Assembly (NCBI GenBank): GCA_963969365.1
Contig: OZ017751.1
Span: forward strand, 1,798,001-1,862,000
Source: Asterochloris sp. CNOR1
Lineage: Eukaryota > Chlorophyta > Trebouxiophyceae > Trebouxiales > Trebouxiaceae
Direction: 5' to 3'
Length of the DNA: 64,000 nucleotides
A model generated the notes under the pieces. That model was not told the DNA's origin. It ran no database searches and saw only the letters and a list, made by a program, of their open reading frames with translations. This document shows, piece after piece, positions 1 through 10,797 of the stretch (positions are counted from its first letter, which is position 1; each line of letters opens with the position of its first letter). Both the position numbers and the translations under genes were made by a program.

Positions 1-827
1 ACCTTGCCTCTCCACCACTTCTTGCTGGGGTGCTGTGTTCCAGGGTCAGCCACCACTCAAACAGCTCTCTCTTGGCACCGAGACTCCGTCATGCTGGGCC
101 TGTTCACTTACAGACCTGTGGGCATCTGCAGGTGCACCTGCAGCAACCGGGCGTTTCGCTGATGCCTCCAGCCGCTCAGGGCCCAGCAGCACTGCCAGGC
201 TACGGCCGCGAGAGGAAGACCAGCCCTGGTCCATTAAAGCCACAGCTGGAGCCAGCAGCAGCAGCAACAACGCCAGCCGCACCTCCTCCTCTGTGGCTGC
301 TAGGCTGGGCAAGCTGTCCATGGGTGAGACAGATGCAGTCGGCAGCAGCATGGGGCCCGTGCGGGCCAACAGCGGGGGCGGGGACAAGGGGAACGGCAGC
401 AGCAGCTCTACTGTTCGCCCCTATCGGACCAGCTCTGATGTGCCCTCCTCCAGCAGTGGCAAGGGCGGATCCACACGGACGGGAGCCAGCAATGCTTCTC
501 CTGCAGCCAGGCAAGCCTGAGAGGTGGCAGGCCTGTTGGCATGCTCGCATTCACGGATTCTGTGCAGACAAGCGTCCTCCTGTGATAAGATGGAATGCTG
601 CTCTGACACAGGGAAGGAGCCTGCAGGGCACGCAGCAGTGCTTGCCATAGTAATCATGACAGTTGTGTGAGCATGGTATAAGACTGGTTCAATACCGTGC
701 TTGCAGGTCAAGCCCTGCAGGCTTGCCCAGAATGCCATCTTCCGCGACGTCTAGTAAAACCACCAGTAGTAAGATCAGCTCTGCCAGGAGCACAGCGTCC
801 CCTGCGAAGCCCTCCAGCCGCAAGTGA
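1..827 (+). CDS. 3' end of an unidentified gene with a Ser/Lys-rich tail (partial)
   Basis: Two exons chain in phase and end at a stop codon. The first runs from about base 44 (after a CCAG acceptor) to 510. The second is 731-827. The encoded tail is strongly biased: Ser-rich with runs of four or five serines, scattered Arg, then a final 31 residues rich in Ser, Thr and Lys ending SRK. The intron between them would start with GC (CAG|GCAAGC) and end CCCAG, the usual form of a GC-AG intron. The gene's start lies left of the window, so its function cannot be read. Disordered basic Ser-rich tails occur on many cytoskeletal and nuclear proteins, which is not evidence for either. The stop is 195 bases before the KEA start. 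Confidence is limited because the region is low-complexity and other frames are also open; the phase match and composition are the only support. Confidence 0.42.
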
Positions 828-1022
828 AACGCGCCCCAGTCCCTTAAGCAGTTGTATCTGTTGTGTGACTGCTCATGGAATGAATCCCTGCTCAGTTTCT
901 GCAATCAGCACTGGGTCAAGAACCCAGCTGAACAACTTTTAAAGACCAGCTCTGCGGGAGATCTGCCCGCATTTGCGCCATTTGCCTTCTGCAAGACTAA
1001 GAGGGAGGACACAAGCCCCTGC

Positions 1023-4000
1023 ATGATGCTCAAGCGCCGTGCAGTGGCTTCCTACTGCCAGAGATGTACCTGCTTGATGCTCTTCATGGCTGTAGCCCTC
1101 CAGATACCAAGCTATGGAAGTTGTCAGCGCATTCTGCTCGCACCTGAAGACCGCACCAATGCCAGCGAGATCTCTAGTGAGGTGCGCATCAATTTCAGCA
1201 GGTTGAGCAGTTGCCCCAAGACTCTGTGTCTATGTTGGTTGCGTGAGGAGACTCAGACCCCTGACGCACAGCCGCTGCGCTGCACGGCGCACAGATCCAG
1301 AAGCGCAATGATTTCAGGCTGTGCGAGTAGATGCAGCGCCCACAGCACCTGGAGGCAGCTTGCTGCCTGTTGCCCCTGGGGCCAATGTACGCTGCAGACA
1401 TCCCAGCGAAGCCCCAAAGAGCCGACTTTGTGCACAGTGCTCCAAGCCCCTTTCAGCTGTATTTTAACTGCATCCCATGAAGGGGGGAATGGAGGCACAC
1501 CACCTGCTGTTTGTTGTGCTGACCCTGCTGCTGTCCCCTGCAGGTGGCAGGACCTGTTGTCAAGGCTGTGGTGGACAGAATAGAGCAGGCCAATGGCACG
1601 ATTTCCAATGAGAAGAAAACAATTGCCCAGATGATTGATGAGGTGCTGGAGCAGGAGTTCCCAGAGGAGAAAGAGGCAGCCATTGGCAAGAACTACAATG
1701 ACACAGCTCAGAACAACGCTGATGTGAGCAGATCTCTGCAAGCACCTGTTGTGGAGTCAGGCAGTCAGTCACTCCTGCTGGGCTGTCTGTGAGCTGTCTT
1801 GGCAGCATGTGTAGTCCTGCAGTCTGGCACCATGCAGCTGCTCCCTTGCACCCAGGTCCTGCTGCAGATTGCCGCATCCTGGTGCTGTGTGGCTGCTCCC
1901 CAGTCGTGTGTATAGCATGTGGCCTGCAGGGTGCTAGCACACAGCCGTCCATGTGTCTGCAGCTGAGCTGCTCTTGCATACCTGCAGGCGACAGTAGAAA
2001 CAGTGATCAAAGTGAGTCAGAAGAAAGACAAGGAGAAGGAGAAAGAAAAGGAGGCTAAGGTCAAGGAGCGGGAGGCACAGGAGGAGCATCAGGCAGAGGC
2101 AGCAGCAGATGCGGCAGCCAACAAGACAGATGCCCCCAAGCACTTGTCGGGGTACTGGGGCCACAAGAGCACGCCTGTGCCTGCAGGTCAGTCGCTGGCA
2201 GCAAATGTACTCGAGGTGACAGTGGGCAGCCTCTGCATGCTTCCCTCCGCAATGCCGTGTGCGCAGGCTGTGATGAGCTCTGTTATGAAGCTCAGCGCGC
2301 CGACAGGGTCATGGAGGGAAGCAGCAGGGTCATGGATGGAAGCAGGATGACCTGACCATCGCATCAGCCAGCCTTTCATTGAGCAAGGCTGAGACCATGC
2401 AGACCTGAGCTGGCTGGAACCTTGACAGGTGTACGTGTGCAGGGACAGATGAGCTCAGCCCAGAGCAGCAGGCAGCCCCTGCTCCCAAAGCACCCAAGCC
2501 CAAGGAGCGCTCTAGAATGGAGAGCACTGAGGTAGAGGTGGACAGAATCATAGACAGCCAGGACAACGAGTATGTGTTGTCCAAGCCCAAGTAAGTGCAT
2601 TGACTGCAGCAAAGTCCAGGGGCTACTTCTGTTACATTTGCTGGAACAGGACTGGCAGCCGTTTAGCAGCTTTTAATCCCATCTGCTAGCTTGGAGCCTG
2701 CACTGCTTTTCTGTCGGCATGTCATCTTGACATCAGTCACCTTGAGGCGATTAAATGGCAACACTGTTTGAAGGCGCGCCCTGTGCTGCAGGAGCTCTTC
2801 GCTGGGCCTTACGCTGGACCCTCAGCTGATTAAGGACCTGACAGTGCTTATCACCTCTTCCACTGTGAGCTCCCCTGCAGCACTGCCCTTAGGGTCTTGC
2901 ATATGCTTGCAGTTGCATTGGACCTATCCTGCGAGCACCGCTGCAGTGCCGTCTGCAGCCAAATTAGTTCAATGGTGCCTGCTTGGCATGTCATCTGGCC
3001 AGGAATGACTGTGCCTTATGTGCACTGCAGATCTTTGGTGGCGCTCTGGAGCTGCTACGTCAGCCGGTCATCAACGGATACTTCATCGCGGGGTCCCTGG
3101 TGGGGCCAGGAGGCTTAGGCCTGGTCAAGGTGTGTATTATTGCCCCAGGAGGTGTGGGCATGTTGCGCTGATCATGGCTGCTCACCTCACCTCGTGCGAG
3201 CCCCTCGCTGTCTGCGCCATGGTGTAGCACCTGCTCCTGCCACACAGTTGGCTGCAGATGACTGGCACCGTCCATCCCTTGCTTCTTATGAACACTCTAT
3301 GCGCTATGGCTGTGCAAGTGATGTCACTGTTCAACATGCCAGACCTAGTCCCCTGTCATGCCTCGCCCCCAGTGCAGAACCTGGTGCAGATGGAACACCT
3401 GGCTGTTGCTGCTCTGCCATGGTCACCACAGGTCAGATCCCTACTTCCTCCCCTGCCCTGCTGCAGGAGCTAGTGCAGATGGAGTCCCTGGCCCAGGTGG
3501 GCGTGCAGCTGCTGCTGTTCACGCTGGGTCTGGAGTTCTCCCTACAGAAGCTGCGAGCAGTGCGCTCCGTTGCCCTGATCGGGGGCATGCTGGAGATCTT
3601 CCTCTTCATCGTCCTGGCGGGCCTGCTGGCCATCTGGATTGGAGCCTCCGTGCACGAGGGCATCTTTGTGGGTGCCCTGGTGAGCCCCCTGCCTCAGCTG
3701 TACTGCACCACATTGAGTTGAACGCTCGTGACTTGGAGCATCTGGGGCATAAGCGCACCTGTGTGGGTGGTTAATGCTTATCTAAGAAGGCATTATCTAA
3801 GAAGGCGTTGCGCTGAGTCGCTGATGTTGGATCCAGCATGAGCCATCCACTGTCACCTGCATGCTTGCTTCAGTCAAGCTGGGCCAGCATTTCTGCACCT
3901 CCTCTAGTTCCTGCATCATGGTGCACAACCGTGGTGGCCCTGCAGTTTGAGAGTTGGCTGTATCTCACTTCCCAGTGCGGCCTGCCCCTGCCTGCACTCA

Positions 4001-6764
4001 TCCTGCTGCCTGCCCCTCCTGCACTTGCCGTGCTGCCCGCCCCTGCGTGCCTCCACTGTGCTGGCCTCTGCCCCACATCCTGCCCCAGTGTGCTGCCTGC
4101 CCCTGCCTGCAGGTCTCCATGTCCTCCACCTCGATTGTGGTCAAGTGCCTGGCTGACGCCCGCACCTCCAACATGGCGCATGGCCAGATCACCATAGGCA
4201 CCCTCATCCTGCAGGTGACAGCTTTGAATTGCAGTGGTCAGGTGCTGCAGCACAGCTGGCTTGGATGAGGCAAAGCTGCACGACGGGAATAACTGCATCT
4301 TTGCTGGACCTCTACCTGCCTAGCCACTCCTTGCACAGCCTCTGCTGGACAGGTGGTTCTTCAGCAGGGCCGTACCACCCGCACTGTTGTGGGCTGGCTG
4401 AGCAAAGTGTGGAGAGTCGAGACAGCACATCTGGGTCCGCCTCATGCAAGTTGTGATCTGCTTTGCAGGACTGTCTGGTGGGCCTTCTGTTTGCCTTCAT
4501 GCCCGTTCTGGCCAACAATGCGGCAGCCGCTCGCAATCCAAACGAGGAGCAAGACGCATTCGAGGTCACACGTCTCCTCTTCAGGTGGCTGCCAGTGCAA
4601 GCAGGCACAGAGCCTGTGATGAGCAACTTGCTACAGGTTACACCCAGGGCACCGCTCAGCCTTTCAGGCCATGCTAATGTCTGAGTGACCTCAGTTGGCT
4701 GCAAAAGCGTGGGGCACCTGCACTGCTTTGTTGGCGCACAACATGCCTGAGATTTGTGACTGTCTTGTGTTTTGCATCAGCAACTGATGCCGCGACAGCA
4801 CGCTGCTGAAGCGCAACAAGCTCACCTGAGATGGCCACCACTGTCCGCAGAGTATCCACGTCCCTAGGCTCCCTGCTCCTGGTGGCAACTGCCATTTCGC
4901 GCACTGTACTGCCGGCAGGCATGCGTCTTCTGGCCAAGTCCGCCAGCAGCGAGCTGTTCCAGCTCATCATCATTGCCTTCTGCCTGGTGCTGTCCTGGAT
5001 CACAGGCTACCTGGTGAGTCTGTGTGCTCAGATTGGCAGGCTTGTGGGGAGTGCCGGCCTCTGCGCATGCTAGAGTAGAGGTGGCTGGCAGATGCAAGCA
5101 GAGCAAGGCTGCATGAGGCTTGTTTGGCCAGGTCTTTGGCAGCAGAAACATGTCGTTCAGACTTGGGGACCCCTGCCCTGTACGTCGTCTCTGCTGCATG
5201 AGATGTACTGCGCAGTGTCCTGCTGTCTGCTATTCTGTGGCTGAGCTGACATTCTGCCTCCTGGGCCGCAGCGTGCCGATGTAGCACATTCAAGTCTGTT
5301 GCGGAGGCACTGTGCATCTGAGGCTGGTTGGCTGCTGGGGCCAGGCATGGTGCACTCAAGCGCACTTGAGACTCTCTCATGCATGCTGCTGCAGTGCACT
5401 GCACTCCATGCCAATCCCTCATCCACAGAGCTGAGCACCTTCCCAGCACTCATCTACCCCGCAGCGGCTGCACCTGCACCTGCGCCTCACTGCTGCCTGT
5501 GCTGGGCCTGTCAACCGGGATGGCCTCCAACCAAGATGGCCTCCTATATGGCAAGCTGTACCTGGTTTGCAGCGGCCGGCCCTGTGTCAGAGCCTCCTTG
5601 TTGTCATGCAGGGCCTGTCCACCGAGCTGGGTGCCTTCATTGCGGGCGTCATGCTGTCCAGCACGGACCAGCAGGAGCTGTGCCTGCACAACCTGGAGAG
5701 CATCAAGCACTTTTTCCTCACTCTGTTCATCAGCAGCATGGGCCTCGTCATGTCCCCAGTCTTCCTCTTACAGCACCTGCCTGTACTGGCAGGGGGCGTC
5801 CTCATGTGTGTCATCTGCAAGTCCATCCTGGTGAGGCATTCCAGTCAGCTGTCACTGGTCCAGAGGCACTACGGCATGGCTATGGGCGGCCCCCCCCCGG
5901 AAGGTCTGGGATGTACCAGCACCACGCCCTGCGTGCTCACCTGCCAAGCCAGCCTGTCTGGTAGCTTGCCTGAGGCAGGCCAGGAAGGCCAGCGTGAGCA
6001 TTGGAAAATCCAGCAGCAGCAATGGCTGCAGGGCCTGGGGGGTGCCTGCACACCAGGCTCTTCACAGCAGGTCACATGAAGGCTGAGCCCCCGCATGCTG
6101 CCCTGCAGATTGGCTCAGTGGTGTGGCTGTTCCGGTACCCCCCGCAGACTGCCCTGGCTGTGGGCCTGAGCATGGCCCAGATTGGGGAGTTTGCCTTTGT
6201 ACTACTGTCTGTAGCCAGCCAGCTAGGTCTTTTAGCATACCAAGTCTACATGCTCTTGATGGGTGAGCCATCCTGCCTTTGATATGCATGAATCTGTGTG
6301 GGTTCTTGGGCTTTGCCGAGCGCTGACACATCCACCTGCAGGAGTGACAGCACTGTCTTTGCTGATGACGCCCTTCCTACTTCAAGCCTCCCATAAGTGG
6401 CTGCTGCTGGCTGATCCGGATGCTGGAGTGCTGGTGAGCAAACTGGTCGCTGACGCTGGCATGCACGCAGCCAATGCCAAGACTGTGCAGCACATCAAGT
6501 CAATGTCCCTTTGCTGTGCAGACGTTTAAACTTGACAAGCTGCGGCGCTCATGAAATTATGTTCCCGCTGCTGTGCAGACCTTCAAAAGTGTCAAGCTTC
6601 GGCGCTCAGGCACAGGCATGGAGCCAGACATAGAGGAAGATGGCATTGCTGAGGCTGCTGCAGTCCCAACCAAAGGGGGCATACTTGGTCACAGGACAAA
6701 TGGCACCAAGCAGCCTTTGTTATCTGGCAGTCCCCGCACAAAACGCTTGCATCCTTTCCTGTGA
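1023..6764 (+). CDS. KEA: KEA-type K+/H+ antiporter (KEA4/5/6 clade)
   Basis: Predicted CPA2-family cation/proton antiporter exchanging K+ for H+ across an endomembrane; plant KEA4-6 act in Golgi/TGN/prevacuolar membranes. Exons: 1023-1176, 1337-1386, 1544-1723, 1988-2186, 2443-2590, 2792-2864, 3031-3129, 3467-3679, 4113-4214, 4469-4584, about 4812-5013, 5612-5830, 6109-6262, 6342-6433, 6579-6764. All phases agree and give 728 aa. The first exon encodes a basic stretch then a hydrophobic segment, a likely signal peptide. A luminal charged region follows, with the family's EFPE motif and a Lys/Glu-rich stretch. Then comes the Na+/H+ exchanger core, with GSLVGPGGLG, LGLEFS, EGIFVGAL, SMSSTSIVVK, GQITIGTLILQ, ELGAFIAGVMLSS and GLSMAQIGEFAFVLLS, each close to Arabidopsis KEA5. 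There is no C-terminal NAD-binding (KTN) domain, as in KEA4-6; the tail is short and Lys/Arg-rich. Least certain are the 50-base second exon and the exact 5' edge of the 4.8-kb exon (4812 or 4821). Two introns carry copies of the next exon's start (see findings). Confidence 0.93.
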
Positions 6765-7130
6765 CTGCCCTCAGAAGTGTTAGTGTTATGTCCCATGCTA
6801 TGATGCGGTATCAGCTGACATGCATGCCCCTGTCCTTGAACCCCTCTGTCATTGAGAACCCTGTCCTAGGAGGCACTTAGGAGATCCAATGGAACCCACC
6901 CAGCAGGGTTTTCCTTATGATATGTCGTCTGCAGACTTGACTCATCCAGCTCTGGCAGTCGCAATGCAGAGCAGATGTCATTGCAAACAGTGCTGCGTTG
7001 AGCAGACCCACAAAAACAATGGGAGCACTGCCACTGCTGTCATTCAGCAGTGGAGACACCCTGCGACTGGAATTGAGGAAACTCAGTGCTGCTGGGTGCC
7101 ACTGATCTGGCAGAATCCGCGCGGGCTCCA
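6765..7130. other. Intergenic, convergent 3' ends of KEA and SnRK2
   Basis: These 366 bases separate two stop codons that face each other. Open frames here are antisense or short, and none has family resemblance. I see no RNA gene, terminator-like hairpin or TGTAA polyadenylation signal. The stretch must hold the 3' untranslated regions of both genes. Confidence 0.6.
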
Positions 7131-10100
7131 TCAAGTCTGCTGAGGCCATCCTGGCCAGGCAGTGACTTTGGTAGCTTGCTGCACAACCTCCTCAATCTGC
7201 TCCACACTCTGCAGCCCCTGGGGGACCAGGCTCTGCAGCAGAGTAGAAAGGAGGTGCTGAGGAACGAGGCCCCAGGGAGACATAGGGATCCCTGCAAAGA
7301 CGTCTGGTGAGCTGTGTGAAGACAGCTGTTAGAGCAGGCTGTTGAGTGCAACATCGTGCATTTAACTGTCTACATGCAAGACACACTGTCTGTAGGGCTG
7401 TGCATGGTTTCACAGCCCCAGACATTGAGCATGGACTTGGTTCAGGCTGTGTCAGTTGCCTGGAGGCAACTGACGCAGCCCCTCAGTCATTCACCTGAAC
7501 CCACTGCATGCTTGCTGCTGCGCAAGACAACTCATTAGAACTGAGTGAAGCTACTGAGTGTTTTGAATACCACCTGCAGGAGGTTGTAGTTCATGTCTGC
7601 TGTCCCAGGGGCCAGGTCCCTGCGGAACCAGGGGTGCTGCAGGATCTCAGCCACCGTGATGCGCTTCTCGGGGTCAGCTGTCAGTAGGCGCGACAGCAGG
7701 TGCTTGCACTCGGGGCTGATGTGATGGGGCTGGGCAAAGTTGGCCGCCACGATGCGGGGAAACATCTGCTGCAGGCGCACCAGGTTGTTGCCGCGCTCGT
7801 CGCCCCGCTTGGCAAAGGGCAACACCCCTGCATGCGCAAGCATGGACTTGGCCACCTGGACTTGCGTCAGGTTTGAGCCAGACATCCCATAAGCAGCACC
7901 TCTGAGGGTGCATGTGTGATCATGAGATGCCAAATAGCTGAAGAGGTCAGCACCCTTACAGCTGCGAGCAGACGTGAAGTGCTGTTTGCCCCTCGTAAGC
8001 AACAGGCAACACATGCAGAGCCAATGTGGTCCCCTTGCTTGGCAGAGGAGGACAAGCAGGTGCAGACACACACAGGGACGCAGTGCCAGGCGCTGGACGC
8101 TGTTCAGATCAATTCTGCGAAGCAAAACTCAACTTCCTGCCTGACACAGACACGCAGGAATCAGGCTGCCAGGCAAAGGGCCAGCATGAGCAAGTGGCAG
8201 GCAGCGTTCCAGAGGCTCCTGAGGCTTCTTGGTGTGCAGCGCTGCTGCAGAGCTCACCTGTCAGCATCACGTACAGCATCACCCCACAGGACCAGATGTC
8301 GGCCCTCTTGCCGTCATACTGGTCATGCAACAGCACCTGCAGGCACACAGATCCTGATAGGGTGCTGGCGTCCGCGTGGACGGATGCAGTGCAGCAGGCA
8401 GCGGCAGGGAGACTCTGAACCAGCGCTACCTCCAGCTCTAAAAGTCCAGAGCGCCATGCAGGCATGGCAGTGCCCAGCTTGCATTGCCTCTGCACCCTCA
8501 CCTCAGGGGCAATGTAGTCTGGGGTGCCACTGACTGTCTTTGGCCGCGAGTCAACATACTCGTTTTTGCTGTAGCCAAAGTCGCAGATCTTAACATGGGG
8601 GTAGGGACGTGCCCCGTCCATCAGCGTATTTTCCAGCTTGATGTCGCGGTTTGCGATGCCCAGCTCATGGCAGAACTCCAAGGCCACCACAAGTTGCTGG
8701 AAAAACCTGCAGCATGACCGGGAGAGCTGATGCGAGGGGTCCTAGGCAGCCTGGTGCTGGCGCGGCAGCATGAGTGTTGGCCCAGCTCACTTGTTAACAA
8801 TCTGCAGCACAGGTGAGACCTCTCTTGCGGTCTAGCCAAGCTTTGAGTGCAGCTACACCTCATACAAGCTGTCGCTCAGAACATTAATGAGACCACAACA
8901 CATCCGGTCGCTTTCACAATCAGTTGCAAAGTCTCTCTCAAAGCTTCCCGTTCATGCAGCAGATATGTGCCAGGCACAACAGCTTAAGCAGCTGGGGTTT
9001 GCAGACGTGCTGCCCACTGATACCCTGCCATGCCCTGCCCATTGCATGCAGGCAAGCAGCCAGGCTGCTGCAATCTCAAGCCGGTGTACGCTTGCACCAC
9101 TGTGTCGTCTTGTCCACAGCATGCAGAAGCTCTGAAGCCTCCAAGCACCGCAAGCTCTGCCAAGCGATAGCTCACCATCGCGCTGTCTTCTCCGACAGCC
9201 CTTGCCCCGGCTCGGCACTCTTGTTTTTGATGACATATTCAAACATGTCTCCCCCTGCGGCGAACTCCATCACGATCGCCAGGTAGTGTGGCGTCAGGAA
9301 GACCTGTGGACAGCAGGAGGTAACTGAGGGGGATACATTCCTGCCAAGCCAGCCACATGTGGGGGCCACAAGCTGCAACCAGCCCGGCCTAGGTTTCCTC
9401 CCACAGGCTGCTGATCCCTGCAGGTGCTGGGGTGTCGGCAACACTGCGCGCAGATGAGTCGCCGCCAATGGAATCACTGCTTCCGCCAAGACCGACACTT
9501 ACTTGCCGTGGGTATCCTCGCTCAGCAGACCACTTGAGGGTGCAGGCAACTCCACTGTGAGACAGGAATGCATCTCAGGCATTCACTGCTTGCTGTCACC
9601 AGGCCAATGCCTTTCAAGACAGATCTCCAACAATCATTCCGCTAGCCTCCGCATACCTCTAGCTGAACAAAGCGACAGCTAACGTGAGAAGCCTGGGCGA
9701 CGGACCCTGCAGCGCACCTCCTTAAACTGCACAATGTTGGGGTGCACCACGCACAGCCGATGGTTGAGGATCTCGCGCAGCACGCTCTTACTGATGCCTG
9801 GGCCCCGCTCCAGAAACTTGATGGCCACCTGCACCACACAGCAAGTGAATCTAGGCACACCGGCAGGACATGGTGAGAGAAGGAAGCGCAAGCGAACGGG
9901 TGAGGGGGGCTTCAACATGGCGCAGGACCAGCATGTAATGCAGGTTGACCTGCAGGAAACCATGCCACCTGCACGATACAGCGAGTGGCATGGTCACAAA
10001 ATGCCAGATGTGAAACGGGGGACAGTCCTGTGGGCTTCACCTGCTCCATCAAGAGCTGGCTCTGCAGAAGCGTGCACACCATGGGGCGCCGAATCTGGCA

Positions 10101-10797
10101 TTGGCCAGACTAAAACCCTGCAATGAGTGGTGATAGTCCCAATGTTGGTGCCACACCCTGACTCCCCAAACACAAAGCTGTTCTGCTGGCTGGCTGCTCC
10201 CAAATGGCAAGACATCATGCCGCCCCAGGAAGCTGTTCGCAGCTGTGCCAATGACAGCAGAGCTCGTCGCCACCTGTCGGGTAGCATGCACATTCCTGAC
10301 ATGCTCACTGTGGCCAAAGGGACTGGACCCCCCCCCCCCCCCCCTCCCCCCTGCAGTGCCTTCTGCAAGGAAGGGCCGAGGGGAGGGGGGCTGCTGGCAC
10401 CACAGGTTGTGCAGCAGCAGCTCTGAGCCAACCTGCCCACTTGTCCTCGACAAGGTCCAGCTGCAACAACACACCCAGCTCGGCGGGGCAGAGGCTGGCG
10501 ACAGAAGCCTGGGGGCTCTCGTTACTCCTGGCACCCAATCACATGCGGGCACACAGCCTGATGCCCCTTGTGTGCCTGTGTTGCTGACAGCACAGGCCAG
10601 CTGCTGTGTCCTGGGAGGCTGTTCTCCACAAGGCTGCCTCTGGGCCCCTCAACACTGCAGGTCTGCCTGGGACCCACCTGTGCATTGGTTTTCTTGTCGA
10701 AGCCCAGCTGCACGAACCCGAAGGTGCCCTCATTGAGGTCCTTGACCTTCTGGTAGCGGGGGTGGCCGGCCACAGGGTCCTCCCGCTCGCTCACCAT
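7131..10797 (-). CDS. SnRK2: SnRK2-type serine/threonine protein kinase
   Basis: Soluble plant-type SNF1-related kinase 2; relatives act in osmotic, nutrient and ABA-like stress signalling. Exons in transcript order: 10797-10678, 9828-9718, 9303-9176, 8706-8502, 8336-8258, 7827-7574, 7232-7131. Phases agree, giving 332 aa, the usual SnRK2 length. Seen: ATP-binding loop NEGTFGFV (about residues 22-29; the first glycine of the loop is not kept); catalytic Lys in VAIK (residue 44); GDMFEYV hinge region; catalytic loop NRDIKLEN (Asp141), where the usual HRD histidine is Asn; CDFGYSKN at 161-168; activation segment ending GTPDYIAPE; ISPECKHLLSRLL typical of the family. The last exon encodes QSVEQIEEVVQQA, matching the SnRK2-box helix of plant SnRK2s, which supports that splice choice; reading through instead would end the protein at base 7535. 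No acidic ABA-type domain II follows. A C17 run lies in the first intron. The transcript's 5' untranslated region extends into the gene-poor stretch above 10.8 kb. Confidence 0.93.
10328..10351. repeat. C homopolymer in first SnRK2 intron
   Basis: A run of 17 C, one T, then 6 C on the + strand, so G-rich in the sense strand of the SnRK2 intron. It is likely prone to length change and to sequencing error. A second 17-base homopolymer lies at 47729. Confidence 0.9.

Noticed and set aside
689-720. GGTTCAATACC looking like a tRNA T-arm
   Set aside because: No acceptor stem, D-arm or anticodon arm can be folded around it and the invariant GGTTCGAATCC pattern is not met.
5867-6100. C-rich stretch and repeats of CAGCAGCAGCAATGG in a KEA intron as a regulatory element
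   Set aside because: Simple low-complexity intron sequence; nothing ties it to a function.
7535-7576. SnRK2 ending at the read-through stop at 7535
   Set aside because: A good CAG|GTGGTA donor at 7574/7573 joins in phase to an exon with the family's SnRK2-box helix (7232-7131), a much better fit.
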